Below, piece by piece: positions 34,370-41,685 of a stretch of 64,000 nt of DNA. The notes under the pieces were generated by a model. The model was not told the origin of the DNA. It saw nothing but the letters and a program-made list of their open reading frames with translations, and searched no databases. The first letter of the stretch is position 1. Each line of letters starts with the position of its first letter. Both the position numbers and the translations under genes were made by a program. Source of the DNA: an uncultured bacterium (lineage in GTDB: Bacteria > Verrucomicrobiota > Lentisphaeria > Oligosphaerales > Oligosphaeraceae); NCBI GenBank assembly GCA_902776645.1, contig CACYQT010000003.1, positions 24,784 to 88,783 on the forward strand. The letters are read 5' to 3'.

Positions 34370-35473
34370 ATGGGTTTCGCATGCGGTTTCGTCGGACTGC
34401 CGAACGTCGGCAAGTCCACTCTCTTCAACGCCCTGTGCCATGGCGGAGCGGCGGCTGCCAACTTCCCGTTCTGCACGATCGAACCGAACACGGGCATCGT
34501 GCCTGTTCCGGATCCGCGCGTCAACAAGCTCGTCGAACTGGAACATTCCGCCAAGACCGTTCCCGCCACGATGAAATTCATCGACATCGCGGGCCTCGTC
34601 GAAGGCGCGAGCAAAGGCGAAGGTCTTGGAAACCAGTTCCTTGGACACATCCGCACGGTGGACGCCATCGCCCATGTCGTCCGTTTGTTCGATGATTCGG
34701 ACATCGTCCATGTGAAGGATTCAGTCAATCCCGCCCGCGATCTGGAACTGATTCTCACGGAGCTGATGCTCGCGGATCTGGAAGTCCTCCAGAAGAAAAT
34801 CGAAAAGACGAAGAAGATGACGCGCTGCGGCGGCGATCCGGAAGCCAAGCAGGAGATGGAGCTCGCCCAGACATTCGTCGAAAGCCTCGAACAAGGCGTC
34901 ATCCCGACGTATGACAAGACGGACGCCACGATTTCAAAGCTTGCGGAAGGCCTTCAGTTGCTGACGCTTATCCCCGCCTTCGTCTGCGCCAACACGGACG
35001 AGGCGCATTTCAAGTCCTTCGGGAAGGACGACCTCTCCAAGCAGCTCATCGCGGAAGCCGCCAAACACGGCATGGAGGTCATTCCCGTCTGCGCGAAGCT
35101 CGAAGAGGAGCTGCAGGAGCTCGATCCGGAAGAGGCGAAAGTCTTTTTGGAAGATCTCGGCGTGGAGGAAAGCGGCCTCGAACGCGTCATCCACACAGGC
35201 TACAAAATGCTCAACTATCTGACGTTCTTCACGACCGGCCCGGACGAAACGCGCGCATGGACCGTCACGAAAGGCGCCACCGCCCCACAGGCCGCCGGAA
35301 AGATCCACACGGACATGCAGCGCGGCTTTATCCGCATGGAAGTCGTCTCCTACGACGATCTCATGCAGTACGGCAGCTGGAACGGCGCGAAGGAAGCCGG
35401 CAAGCTCCGCATCGAAGGAAAGGACTACATCGTGCAGGACGGCGACTGCTGCTTCGTCCGCTTCTCCGTCTGA
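34370..35473 (+). CDS. ychF: Redox-regulated ATPase YchF (OLA1 family)
   Basis: This 367-residue P-loop protein has GLPNVGKSTLFNAL near residue 8, DIAGLVEGASKGEGLGNQFL, and the C-terminal TGS-like domain with MQRGFIRMEVVSYDDL. YchF is an Obg-related ATPase that binds ribosomes and responds to oxidative stress. AAAGGAG precedes the ATG at 34370. The upstream DNA has a TTGACA at 34323. It is transcribed alone. Confidence 0.96.
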   Translation: MGFACGFVGLPNVGKSTLFNALCHGGAAAANFPFCTIEPNTGIVPVPDPRVNKLVELEHSAKTVPATMKFIDIAGLVEGASKGEGLGNQFLGHIRTVDAIAHVVRLFDDSDIVHVKDSVNPARDLELILTELMLADLEVLQKKIEKTKKMTRCGGDPEAKQEMELAQTFVESLEQGVIPTYDKTDATISKLAEGLQLLTLIPAFVCANTDEAHFKSFGKDDLSKQLIAEAAKHGMEVIPVCAKLEEELQELDPEEAKVFLEDLGVEESGLERVIHTGYKMLNYLTFFTTGPDETRAWTVTKGATAPQAAGKIHTDMQRGFIRMEVVSYDDLMQYGSWNGAKEAGKLRIEGKDYIVQDGDCCFVRFSV

Positions 35474-35567
35474 TTTTTCCACACGCACGCAAAAACGCAA
35501 AGGCGCAGAGGATGTGATTTTCTTCTGCGCCTTCTTATTTCTGCCGGTTATGTTGCTTTCTCCATCC

Positions 35568-35711
35568 GCGCGAAGCGCACATGGAAACCGCCGAGCCGCC
35601 GGAGCCGTTGGATTCTTCAGCATTCAGAATTCATTATAACCAAACAAATTCTTGAGAAGATTGTCGGCCCGGCGGCGAGGCATTAGTGTCCAGTCGTGTC
35701 CATTCGTGGTT
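35568..35711 (+). repeat. Interspersed covarying hairpin element, copy 3
   Basis: The mini hairpin is GCGC-GAA-GCGC (35568-35578). The left arm (35590-35607) reads GCC, GA, GCCGCCG, GA, GCCG. The right arm (35665-35681) reads CGGC, C, CGGCGGC, GA, GGC. The tail GTGTCCAGTCGTGTCCAT ends at TCGTGGTT, three bases from the stop codon of the minus-strand peptidase gene. It lies between the converging ychF and peptidase genes. Confidence 0.82.
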
Positions 35712-35713
35712 CC

Positions 35714-36832
35714 TTACAGCTCCAGGAAGACTGGCGCGGTCGTCAGATCTTCGCAGCCGTTTTCCGTCACGACGACGACGTCCTCGATGCGGATGCCGCC
35801 CCATTCCGGATAATACACGCCAGGCTCGACCGTCACGACATGGCCCGGCTCCAACGGCTTCTCATTGCGCGGGCTGAGCGACGGCGATTCGTGGATCTCC
35901 AGTCCAAGGCCATGGCCCAGTCCATGGAAGAAGCCGTGCGGCGGCTTGCAGGACGTGTCCGTCGGGAAGCCCGCCGCCGTCAATGAATTGGCCACATGAT
36001 TGTGGACGTCGCTGCCGGGCACGCCCGGCTTGATCATCTCAATTGCTTCACGCTGAACGCGATAGACCGTCTCAAAAGCCTTCTTCACAATATCCGGGGC
36101 CTTGCCTTTCACGACGGTTCGCGTCAAATCGCCGAAATATCCCGTCGTGTCGCAGCGCGGGAAGATGTCCATGACGATCGGCTCGTTCGCGTGAATCGGC
36201 CCATGGCCCGTCTGATGCGGATCGGCGCCCTGCACGCCGGGCGCCGTGATCGTCTGCGACGCCGTGCCGCCGAGTTTCGCAATCGCCATATCGACTTCGC
36301 CGCGAAGGATTTCCGCCGTCAGCACGTCGCCATTCCATTCCAGAATGCCATCGCTGTTGACGGTCGCTTCGCGCAACACGTCAAAGCCGCGGTACAGGCC
36401 AGCCTCCGCCAATTCGACGCCATGACGCAGTTTTTCGACCTCTTCCGCCGTCTTGACGATCCGGTTCGGTGAAAACGGCGACAGGACCGACAGCTTCACG
36501 CCGGCCGCCAGCAGCGGCGCGGCAAGACCGTACGGGAAATCATGCGGAACCTGCCATGACCAGTCGTCGTATTTTTTCGAAATACCGATAATGATATTGG
36601 ACGTCGAAAGCGGCGTCTCCTTGGCGATGCCCCACAGCTCCCGCGCCTCTTCAAAGCTCAGCACCTTCACATCCTTACGGGCCTGCTTCGACGCACGTCC
36701 GTATTCCAGAGCCGACACGACAACCGCCTTTTCCGCAGGCGTCTCCACCCACAGGAACGCATCCGGAGCCGAAAATCCGGATTCATACCACAAATCTGCG
36801 CACCGTTCGCTCGCCGCGTATATCAGTCTCAT
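35714..36832 (-). CDS. M24 family Xaa-Pro-type aminopeptidase
   Basis: This 372-residue metallopeptidase has the pita-bread fold with two-metal ligands: DIFPRCDTTGYFGD (the two Asp), GHGLGLEIHESP (His), VVTVEPGVYYPEWGG (Glu) and GIRIEDVVVV (Glu). It removes N-terminal residues next to proline, or serves as a peptidase Q. There is no signal peptide. I chose the ATG at 36832; the open frame runs 46 codons further without homology. It is divergent from trxA, with 83 bases between them. Confidence 0.9.
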   Translation of the reverse strand: MRLIYAASERCADLWYESGFSAPDAFLWVETPAEKAVVVSALEYGRASKQARKDVKVLSFEEARELWGIAKETPLSTSNIIIGISKKYDDWSWQVPHDFPYGLAAPLLAAGVKLSVLSPFSPNRIVKTAEEVEKLRHGVELAEAGLYRGFDVLREATVNSDGILEWNGDVLTAEILRGEVDMAIAKLGGTASQTITAPGVQGADPHQTGHGPIHANEPIVMDIFPRCDTTGYFGDLTRTVVKGKAPDIVKKAFETVYRVQREAIEMIKPGVPGSDVHNHVANSLTAAGFPTDTSCKPPHGFFHGLGHGLGLEIHESPSLSPRNEKPLEPGHVVTVEPGVYYPEWGGIRIEDVVVVTENGCEDLTTAPVFLEL

Positions 36833-36915
36833 TTCTGCAACCTCTTTTTGAACTTTTTCTTTTATCTGCTGTCTAATACGAAAACCGATTGAACCATCAA
36901 CCAAAGGAGAAACCC

Positions 36916-37224
36916 ATGTCTGAAAAAATCCGCAATCTGACCACCGCCGATTTCGACGCCGCCACCTCAAAAGGCACCGTTCTTGTTGACTTCTGGGCTC
37001 CGTGGTGCGGCCCGTGCCGCATGCAAGGCCCCATTCTGGAGAAACTTGCGGAGGAACTCCCTGATGTCTCCATCTGCAAGGTCAACGTCGACGACAATGC
37101 CGACATCGCCGTCAAATTCCAGATCATGTCCATTCCGGCCCTGTTGATCTTCAAAGACGGGAAGCTCACCAAGCAATACATCGGCCTGACGCAGGCCGAC
37201 GAACTGAAGCAGGCCTTGAAATAA
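36916..37224 (+). CDS. trxA: Thioredoxin
   Basis: This 102-residue protein has the active site FWAPWCGPCR with Cys31 and Cys34, and the cis-proline loop SIPALLIF. It reduces protein disulfides in the cytoplasm. AAAGGAG precedes the ATG at 36916, which I prefer over an upstream frame at 36889. A palindromic repeat follows its stop after three bases, and the murG gene faces it. Confidence 0.96.
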   Translation: MSEKIRNLTTADFDAATSKGTVLVDFWAPWCGPCRMQGPILEKLAEELPDVSICKVNVDDNADIAVKFQIMSIPALLIFKDGKLTKQYIGLTQADELKQALK

Positions 37225-37227
37225 CAA

Positions 37228-37276
37228 CGGGAGGGTCCCGCTCCTGTGGGATCGTTCGCTCCTGCGGGACCGATCG
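37228..37276. repeat. Palindromic element CGGGAGGGTCCCGCTCC
   Basis: The sequence starts CGGGAGGGTCCCGCTCC and ends GCGGGACCGAT. The same two parts, without the 19-base middle insertion, occur in inverse orientation at 60575-60606. It lies between trxA and the end of murG. Confidence 0.75.
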
Positions 37277-37282
37277 CCATCG

Positions 37283-38407
37283 TCATTTCATCACGCTCAA
37301 AATCAGATGGACGAGATTCGCCGCGGCATTCGGCTTGCCGAACTGCCGCAGTTTCTCGCCCATCGCGGCCCATGCCGCGCCATTTTCCAGAAAATCCTTC
37401 AGCAGCGACGCCAGTTTTTCCGGCGTCGCTTCTTTTTGCGCGAAATGACGCGCCGCTCCGGCGGATTCCAGAACTTTCGCATTGACGGTCTGATGGTCGT
37501 CCGCCGCCGTCGGCAACGGAATCAGCGTCAGCGGCTTGCCGAACAGCGACAGTTCGCAGATGCTGGAGGCGCCCGAACGGCATACCACCAGATCCGACGC
37601 GATGTAGCACTGCTCGATATTCGGATCCGCTCGGCGGATCGACGCCGCCACGCCCGCCGCCTTGTAGGCGTTCTCCAACGCCGCGTTGTCGTCGGATCCC
37701 GTCAGATGCATGAACTGGATCTTATCCTTCACGTCGCCCAGCAGGGCCGCCGTGTTCGCGAACAGTTCATTGACGGCGCGCGCCCCCTGGCTGCCGCCGA
37801 ACACCAGCACCGTCTTCTTGTCGTTGGACAGCCCGAGGCTCGGCAGATAGTCGGGCGACTTCTCGCATTTGCCGGCGGCCGCCTCCACGATCGCCTCCCG
37901 CAACGGCATGCCGACCTGCTCCGAACGGCGGCCTTTCACCTGCCCCATGTCCGCCAACGGCAGCGCCAATCCGATCGCGCTCGCCTTGCGGATGAAGACG
38001 CGGTTCGTCAGCCCCATGAAACTGTTCCCTTCGTGCAGGACCAGCGGCGTCTTCTTCGCGTTGACCGCCCAGCAGGCCGGAACGGCCGCGAAGCTGCCCA
38101 TGCCCAAAAGCACGTCTGCGTCCAGTTGTTTCAAGACCTTTCCGGCCGTCCGCACGCAGCTGAACATCTTGAACGGAAACGACAGCATCCCAAGCCCCAT
38201 GCCAGGCAGACGGACCGACGGGATCTCGATCGCCTTGATGCCGAAATCCGCCGCGATTTTCGTCTGTTCCTCCGCATGCTTGCCCGAAACAAGAAGCGTC
38301 ACCTTCCCTTCCGGACGTTCCTTCAAAAACTCGCGGGCCACCGCCAACGTCGGGTAAAAGTGCCCCCCCGTGCCACCGCTCGCTATCACCAAATGACCGC
38401 CTGCCAT
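37283..38407 (-). CDS. murG: UDP-GlcNAc:lipid I N-acetylglucosaminyltransferase MurG
   Basis: This 374-residue GT28 enzyme adds GlcNAc to lipid I to make lipid II for peptidoglycan. It has GGTGGH at residues 11-16, GMGSFAAVP, LHEGNSFMGLTNR, VFGGSQGARAVNE and the C-terminal donor site CRSGASSICELSLFGKP. Length is typical. It has GGAAGGA before the ATG. It is isolated from other mur genes, which is unusual because murG normally sits in the dcw cluster. Confidence 0.95.
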   Translation of the reverse strand: MAGGHLVIASGGTGGHFYPTLAVAREFLKERPEGKVTLLVSGKHAEEQTKIAADFGIKAIEIPSVRLPGMGLGMLSFPFKMFSCVRTAGKVLKQLDADVLLGMGSFAAVPACWAVNAKKTPLVLHEGNSFMGLTNRVFIRKASAIGLALPLADMGQVKGRRSEQVGMPLREAIVEAAAGKCEKSPDYLPSLGLSNDKKTVLVFGGSQGARAVNELFANTAALLGDVKDKIQFMHLTGSDDNAALENAYKAAGVAASIRRADPNIEQCYIASDLVVCRSGASSICELSLFGKPLTLIPLPTAADDHQTVNAKVLESAGAARHFAQKEATPEKLASLLKDFLENGAAWAAMGEKLRQFGKPNAAANLVHLILSVMK

Positions 38408-38444
38408 TGCCTGTCTTCCTTCCTGTGCAAAGCCCTTTAACGCT

Positions 38445-38480
38445 AAAAAAAGGGCAATCCAGTCAGTCCGGATTGCCCTT
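38445..38480 (-). terminator. Rho-independent terminator of the coiled-coil operon
   Basis: On the minus strand a perfect 11-bp stem (AAGGGCAATCC with GGATTGCCCTT) and a 9-base loop are followed by seven T. It ends the three-gene operon upstream and separates it from murG. Confidence 0.93.
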
Positions 38481-38499
38481 CGATGATTACATAATCAGA

Positions 38500-38649
38500 C
38501 TAAAGCGGGATGCCCAGCGTCTGGTCTTCCCAGCTAGCCGGCGCGCTCCACGGCAGATTGCCGTTCCCTTCCGTGGCGCTGACACAGCCGGAGACCAGCA
38601 GCAACGCCGCCAAAACGCCAATCCACAATAACAACCGTCTCATCTTCAT
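38500..38649 (-). CDS. Small lipoprotein, 49 residues
   Basis: Start at 38649 and TAG stop at 38500-38502. The protein has a short basic start (MKMRR), a hydrophobic stretch and a lipobox LVSGC, so a lipid-modified cysteine is expected at residue 22 with a mature tail of about 28 residues ending SWEDQTLGIPL. It sits 6 bases after the 32-residue membrane protein and 20 bases before a strong terminator, which supports it being the last gene of that operon. I do not recognise the family. Confidence 0.7.
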   Translation of the reverse strand: MKMRRLLLWIGVLAALLLVSGCVSATEGNGNLPWSAPASWEDQTLGIPL

Positions 38650-38655
38650 CTGTTT

Positions 38656-38754
38656 TCAGAAGAAGAACAACGTCTTCATTTCCAGCACCTGGAATGCGAC
38701 GGCCGCGGCCAACGCGAGAAATGAAACCACCATGCAAATGGAGAACACTTTCAT
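38656..38754 (-). CDS. Small membrane protein, 32 residues
   Basis: Start at 38754, stop TGA at 38656-38658. AAGGAGG stands just before the ATG and overlaps the end of the coiled-coil gene (its last codons AAG GAG GAT TAA supply the ribosome site). The peptide begins MKVFSICMVVSFLALAA and ends KTLFFF; it is one membrane helix with almost nothing else. Gap 3 bases from the previous gene. The strong ribosome site and the operon position make this a credible real gene. Confidence 0.7.
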   Translation of the reverse strand: MKVFSICMVVSFLALAAAVAFQVLEMKTLFFF

Positions 38755-38757
38755 GGA

Positions 38758-40134
38758 TTAATCCTCCTTGCCGACTTTGTTCGTGCCGGAGTAGAAGACC
38801 ACCGCGCCCGGCTTGATGTCCGCGACACGGCCGCTGATGACTTCAGCGCAGCAAACACGGTCTTCAACTTTCGTGATCTTCACCGTGGCGATGTAGGAGC
38901 CATTCTGGTTGACGGCCATCTTCAGGCCGGGAACAACCTGGTCTTTGCCCAGATCCATCGTGATGAAGTTCCACTCTTCGTTGACTTCCAGAATCTTGCC
39001 CGTGATTTCGATCTTGACTTCCTCCATCTTCTCAATCGCTTCGACGGGGGCGTTCACATCCTTGTATTCGGACTTCGGCATGGAGAGCAGTTCGGCCTGC
39101 TTCTTCAACTGGTCACGCTCGGCCGTCATCTTCGCCAAATCATCCTTCAGCTTCGCGATCTGGTCTTCACGATCCGCCAGTTTCGCCTTGAAGTCTTCGA
39201 CTTCGCGCTTCAGTTTCGCGACCTGCTCTTCCAGATCACCGATCTTCGTGTTGATTTCCTTCGCGTCCGCGACCATCGCGGCCAACGCGCTCTTGTAGTC
39301 CTTGCCGGCCAGATCGCTGGCCGTCACGTTCCACTTGTATTTGCCGATGGCGTTGATCAAGTCTTCATAACCTTTCTTATAGGCGTCCGTACGGGCGACC
39401 GTCACCTTCGCGGCCTGGTCCAAGGTCTGCAGAGCGGTCTGGACGTTGTAGCCGCCGTACTGCGCGCCGCCTTTGTCCTCGTCTTCCGCGGCTTCCTCTT
39501 CTTCTTCCTCTTCGCCGTCTTCAGACTTCTTGGCGGGCTTCTTCGCCGGTTTCGGGGCGGAGCCGTCCGCGGACTTGCGGGTATAGAATTCGCTATCGTC
39601 AAAACCGGCGGCCGTCGCCTTCAGGATGCCGCTCAGGGCTTCCAAGGAGACACGGACCTCTTCGTCACGCTTCTGGACTTCCGCCACATGGTCGGACAAG
39701 GCCTTGGCCGCGGCGCTGTACTTGCCGAGGTTCTTCAGATTGTCGGCGGTGATGCCCAGATCATCCGGAGCCTTCAACGTGGCGGCGATGTTCGCCAGCG
39801 ATTCGGACAGGACCGTGCGCTGGTCACTGACGGACTGCGCGAGTTTCACCACGGCGTCGATCTTGTTCTTATAGTCGGCGGGGTTCGCCTTGTAGTCGCC
39901 CCACCCCAGATTGCCGCTTTCCTTGCCGCCGCCGGAAGCGGGCGTGAAGGAAACGGGATTGCTCTGCCCTGCGCCGCTGGAAAGATTCTGGCCCGTCTTC
40001 ACAATGCCGTCCGCCAAGTCAGCCGCACGATTCTTGAACATGTCGCGATGCTTGGATAACAGGAAGCTGAAGACAGCCACCACAATTGCCAATACCAAAA
40101 CCAGAATGCCGAAGATTTTACCGAGCTTACCCAT
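38758..40134 (-). CDS. Membrane-anchored coiled-coil protein
   Basis: This 458-residue protein has an N-terminal membrane segment (residues 9-26). A helical region follows, then a very acidic linker (a run of glutamates near residue 210), then a long heptad coiled coil (about residues 290-345). The C-terminal domain (about 370-455) is beta-rich, with VNEEWNFITMDLG and IKPGAVVFYSG. I know the C-terminal domain type from other PVC proteins but not its function. GGAG precedes the ATG at 40134. It heads an operon with two tiny membrane-associated proteins and a strong terminator. Confidence 0.8.
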   Translation of the reverse strand: MGKLGKIFGILVLVLAIVVAVFSFLLSKHRDMFKNRAADLADGIVKTGQNLSSGAGQSNPVSFTPASGGGKESGNLGWGDYKANPADYKNKIDAVVKLAQSVSDQRTVLSESLANIAATLKAPDDLGITADNLKNLGKYSAAAKALSDHVAEVQKRDEEVRVSLEALSGILKATAAGFDDSEFYTRKSADGSAPKPAKKPAKKSEDGEEEEEEEAAEDEDKGGAQYGGYNVQTALQTLDQAAKVTVARTDAYKKGYEDLINAIGKYKWNVTASDLAGKDYKSALAAMVADAKEINTKIGDLEEQVAKLKREVEDFKAKLADREDQIAKLKDDLAKMTAERDQLKKQAELLSMPKSEYKDVNAPVEAIEKMEEVKIEITGKILEVNEEWNFITMDLGKDQVVPGLKMAVNQNGSYIATVKITKVEDRVCCAEVISGRVADIKPGAVVFYSGTNKVGKED

Positions 40135-40362
40135 CAAAATAGCTCCTTTGATAGCCTGTTGAATAACTTATTTGATTTTTACTTACCTTTTACACAACCC
40201 GTTGTCTTCCGCCTTGACGCCCTCTCTTTTCCCGCAGACTACTCCACACTTTTAGTGAAATGTATTCAAATTACTAGACTTTAGGAACTTTTCAAGCATA
40301 TGAAAAGCGTTTTTCAGCTTTTTTTTCCTCTTTTCCCGTTTTTTTCCACTTTTCAGACGTTT

Positions 40363-41295
40363 TTATTTGCCAAACAACAGGAAAAACCAATTTCCGAAGA
40401 CCATCCACGCCAAAGCGCCAAGTCCCAGAAACGGCCCATAGGGAACGCTCAATTCCTTTTTCCTTATTATAATATAACGGAACAGCCCCCATGCCAGTCC
40501 CGTCACCGCCCCCGCCATCACGATGAAAACCACGGAGTCCGCCCCCAGAAAACCGCCGCACATGCCAAGCAGCTTGACGTCGCCGTATCCCATCGCCTGC
40601 GGCTTCTTCGCCAGATGACGCCCCGCCACCGCAAAGACGCCCAGCAGGACGACGCCCGCGAAGACGCCGAACAGCCAGTCCGTGAAGGCCGCGATGATCG
40701 GCATGGCCCGCAAGTCCGTGCCGAACAGCCGTTGCAGCTGTTCAAAAGCCATCGTGATGAAAAACGAGCCATGGCTTGGATCGCCGTCCGGATGCAGCGC
40801 CAACCGTCCGGACGGCGCCAGCAAGGCGAGCATCAACGACACGATCAGGCCGGAATAGGTGATTTCGTCCGGAATCATGCGATGCTTCATGTCGATCAAC
40901 GCCGCGGACAGGAGCGCCCCCGTCAGATAGAAATATCCGGGCAGCACCGCCAACGGCAGATTCCGCCGTGAAATCGCATACCATATAATAAAAAAGAGCA
41001 GGCCCGTCGCCGATTCGCCCAGCGGATAGCGGATGGAAATCGGCTGGTGGCAGCCGCTGCAGCGCCCGCGAAGGCACAGCCAGCTGATGATGGGAATGTT
41101 CTCCCACGCCCTGATCAGATGGCCGCAGTTCGGGCAGTGGCTCGGAGGCGTCAGCAACGACTCCCCACGCGGTATGCGCCACACCACGACATTGAGAAAG
41201 CTCCCGATAACACACCCAAGGCAGAACGCGATCGCGTGCATCTGCCATATCACAGGCGACAAGTCGCCCGCCGTCATGATTCCCGGTTGATTCAT
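40363..41295 (-). CDS. Prepilin peptidase (type IV pilus leader peptidase, A24)
   Basis: This 310-residue integral membrane protein cleaves and methylates type IV pilin-like leaders. It has the N-terminal GSFLNVVVWRIPRGESLLTPPSHCPNC part, a second cysteine pair CSGC, and the two catalytic aspartate motifs, DMKHRMIPDEIT and GYGDVKLLG. About eight membrane segments are visible. It implies a pseudopilin or type II secretion system elsewhere in the genome; no pilin gene is adjacent. I took ATG 41295; a TTG lies two codons upstream. Confidence 0.93.
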   Translation of the reverse strand: MNQPGIMTAGDLSPVIWQMHAIAFCLGCVIGSFLNVVVWRIPRGESLLTPPSHCPNCGHLIRAWENIPIISWLCLRGRCSGCHQPISIRYPLGESATGLLFFIIWYAISRRNLPLAVLPGYFYLTGALLSAALIDMKHRMIPDEITYSGLIVSLMLALLAPSGRLALHPDGDPSHGSFFITMAFEQLQRLFGTDLRAMPIIAAFTDWLFGVFAGVVLLGVFAVAGRHLAKKPQAMGYGDVKLLGMCGGFLGADSVVFIVMAGAVTGLAWGLFRYIIIRKKELSVPYGPFLGLGALAWMVFGNWFFLLFGK

Positions 41296-41403
41296 ATCCA
41301 AGACCTTATGTCCTTAAAAACTCACATCAATCATTCTCTTTTCGAAAAAAGATTTACTTTGCCGTCTCACAATTGTCCAATGTCTTATCGTCTTGTCCCC
41401 GCC

Positions 41404-41503
41404 CGTCTCTCGTCTCTCGTCTCTCGTCTCATGTCACTACCCGCTCCGCCACCCTTGCGCGTTTTGACATGAGACGTGAGACATGAGACGTGAGACGTGA
41501 GAC
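41404..41503. repeat. Inverted pair of GTCTC/GAGAC heptamer arrays
   Basis: The left array (41404-41435) is GTCTCTC words ending CATGTCA. The right array (41465-41503) starts TGACATGAGAC and continues with GTGAGAC words. The two arms can pair over about 25 bases around a 30-base spacer. They lie in the 390-base divergent gap between the prepilin peptidase and the GHL10-like gene. Confidence 0.88.
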
Positions 41504-41609
41504 ATGCAAAAGACGTTAGACAAATAGACAAAAGACCGAATTGACTATTTGCCTGCGGCCTTTCGCCGTTCCATAAGCGATTAACACGTCATCTGAATAT
41601 AACTCAACT

Positions 41610-41637
41610 TGTTTATTGCACAACTTCCATTATAATA
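41610..41637 (+). promoter_or_regulatory. Putative sigma-70 type promoter
   Basis: TTGTTT (41610-41615) and TATAAT (41632-41637) are 16 bases apart, about 49 bases before the GTG start of the GHL10-like gene. The fit is good but promoter rules in this phylum are inferred. Confidence 0.45.
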
Positions 41638-41685
41638 CTAAATTTACATTAGCAACTCCATCCCCTTCAAACAGGACGCCTTAAC

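Noticed and set aside
40292..40561. Small minus-strand gene beyond the prepilin peptidase end
   Set aside because: It only overlaps the peptidase in another frame, and its tail is T- and A-rich intergenic sequence with no conserved feature.
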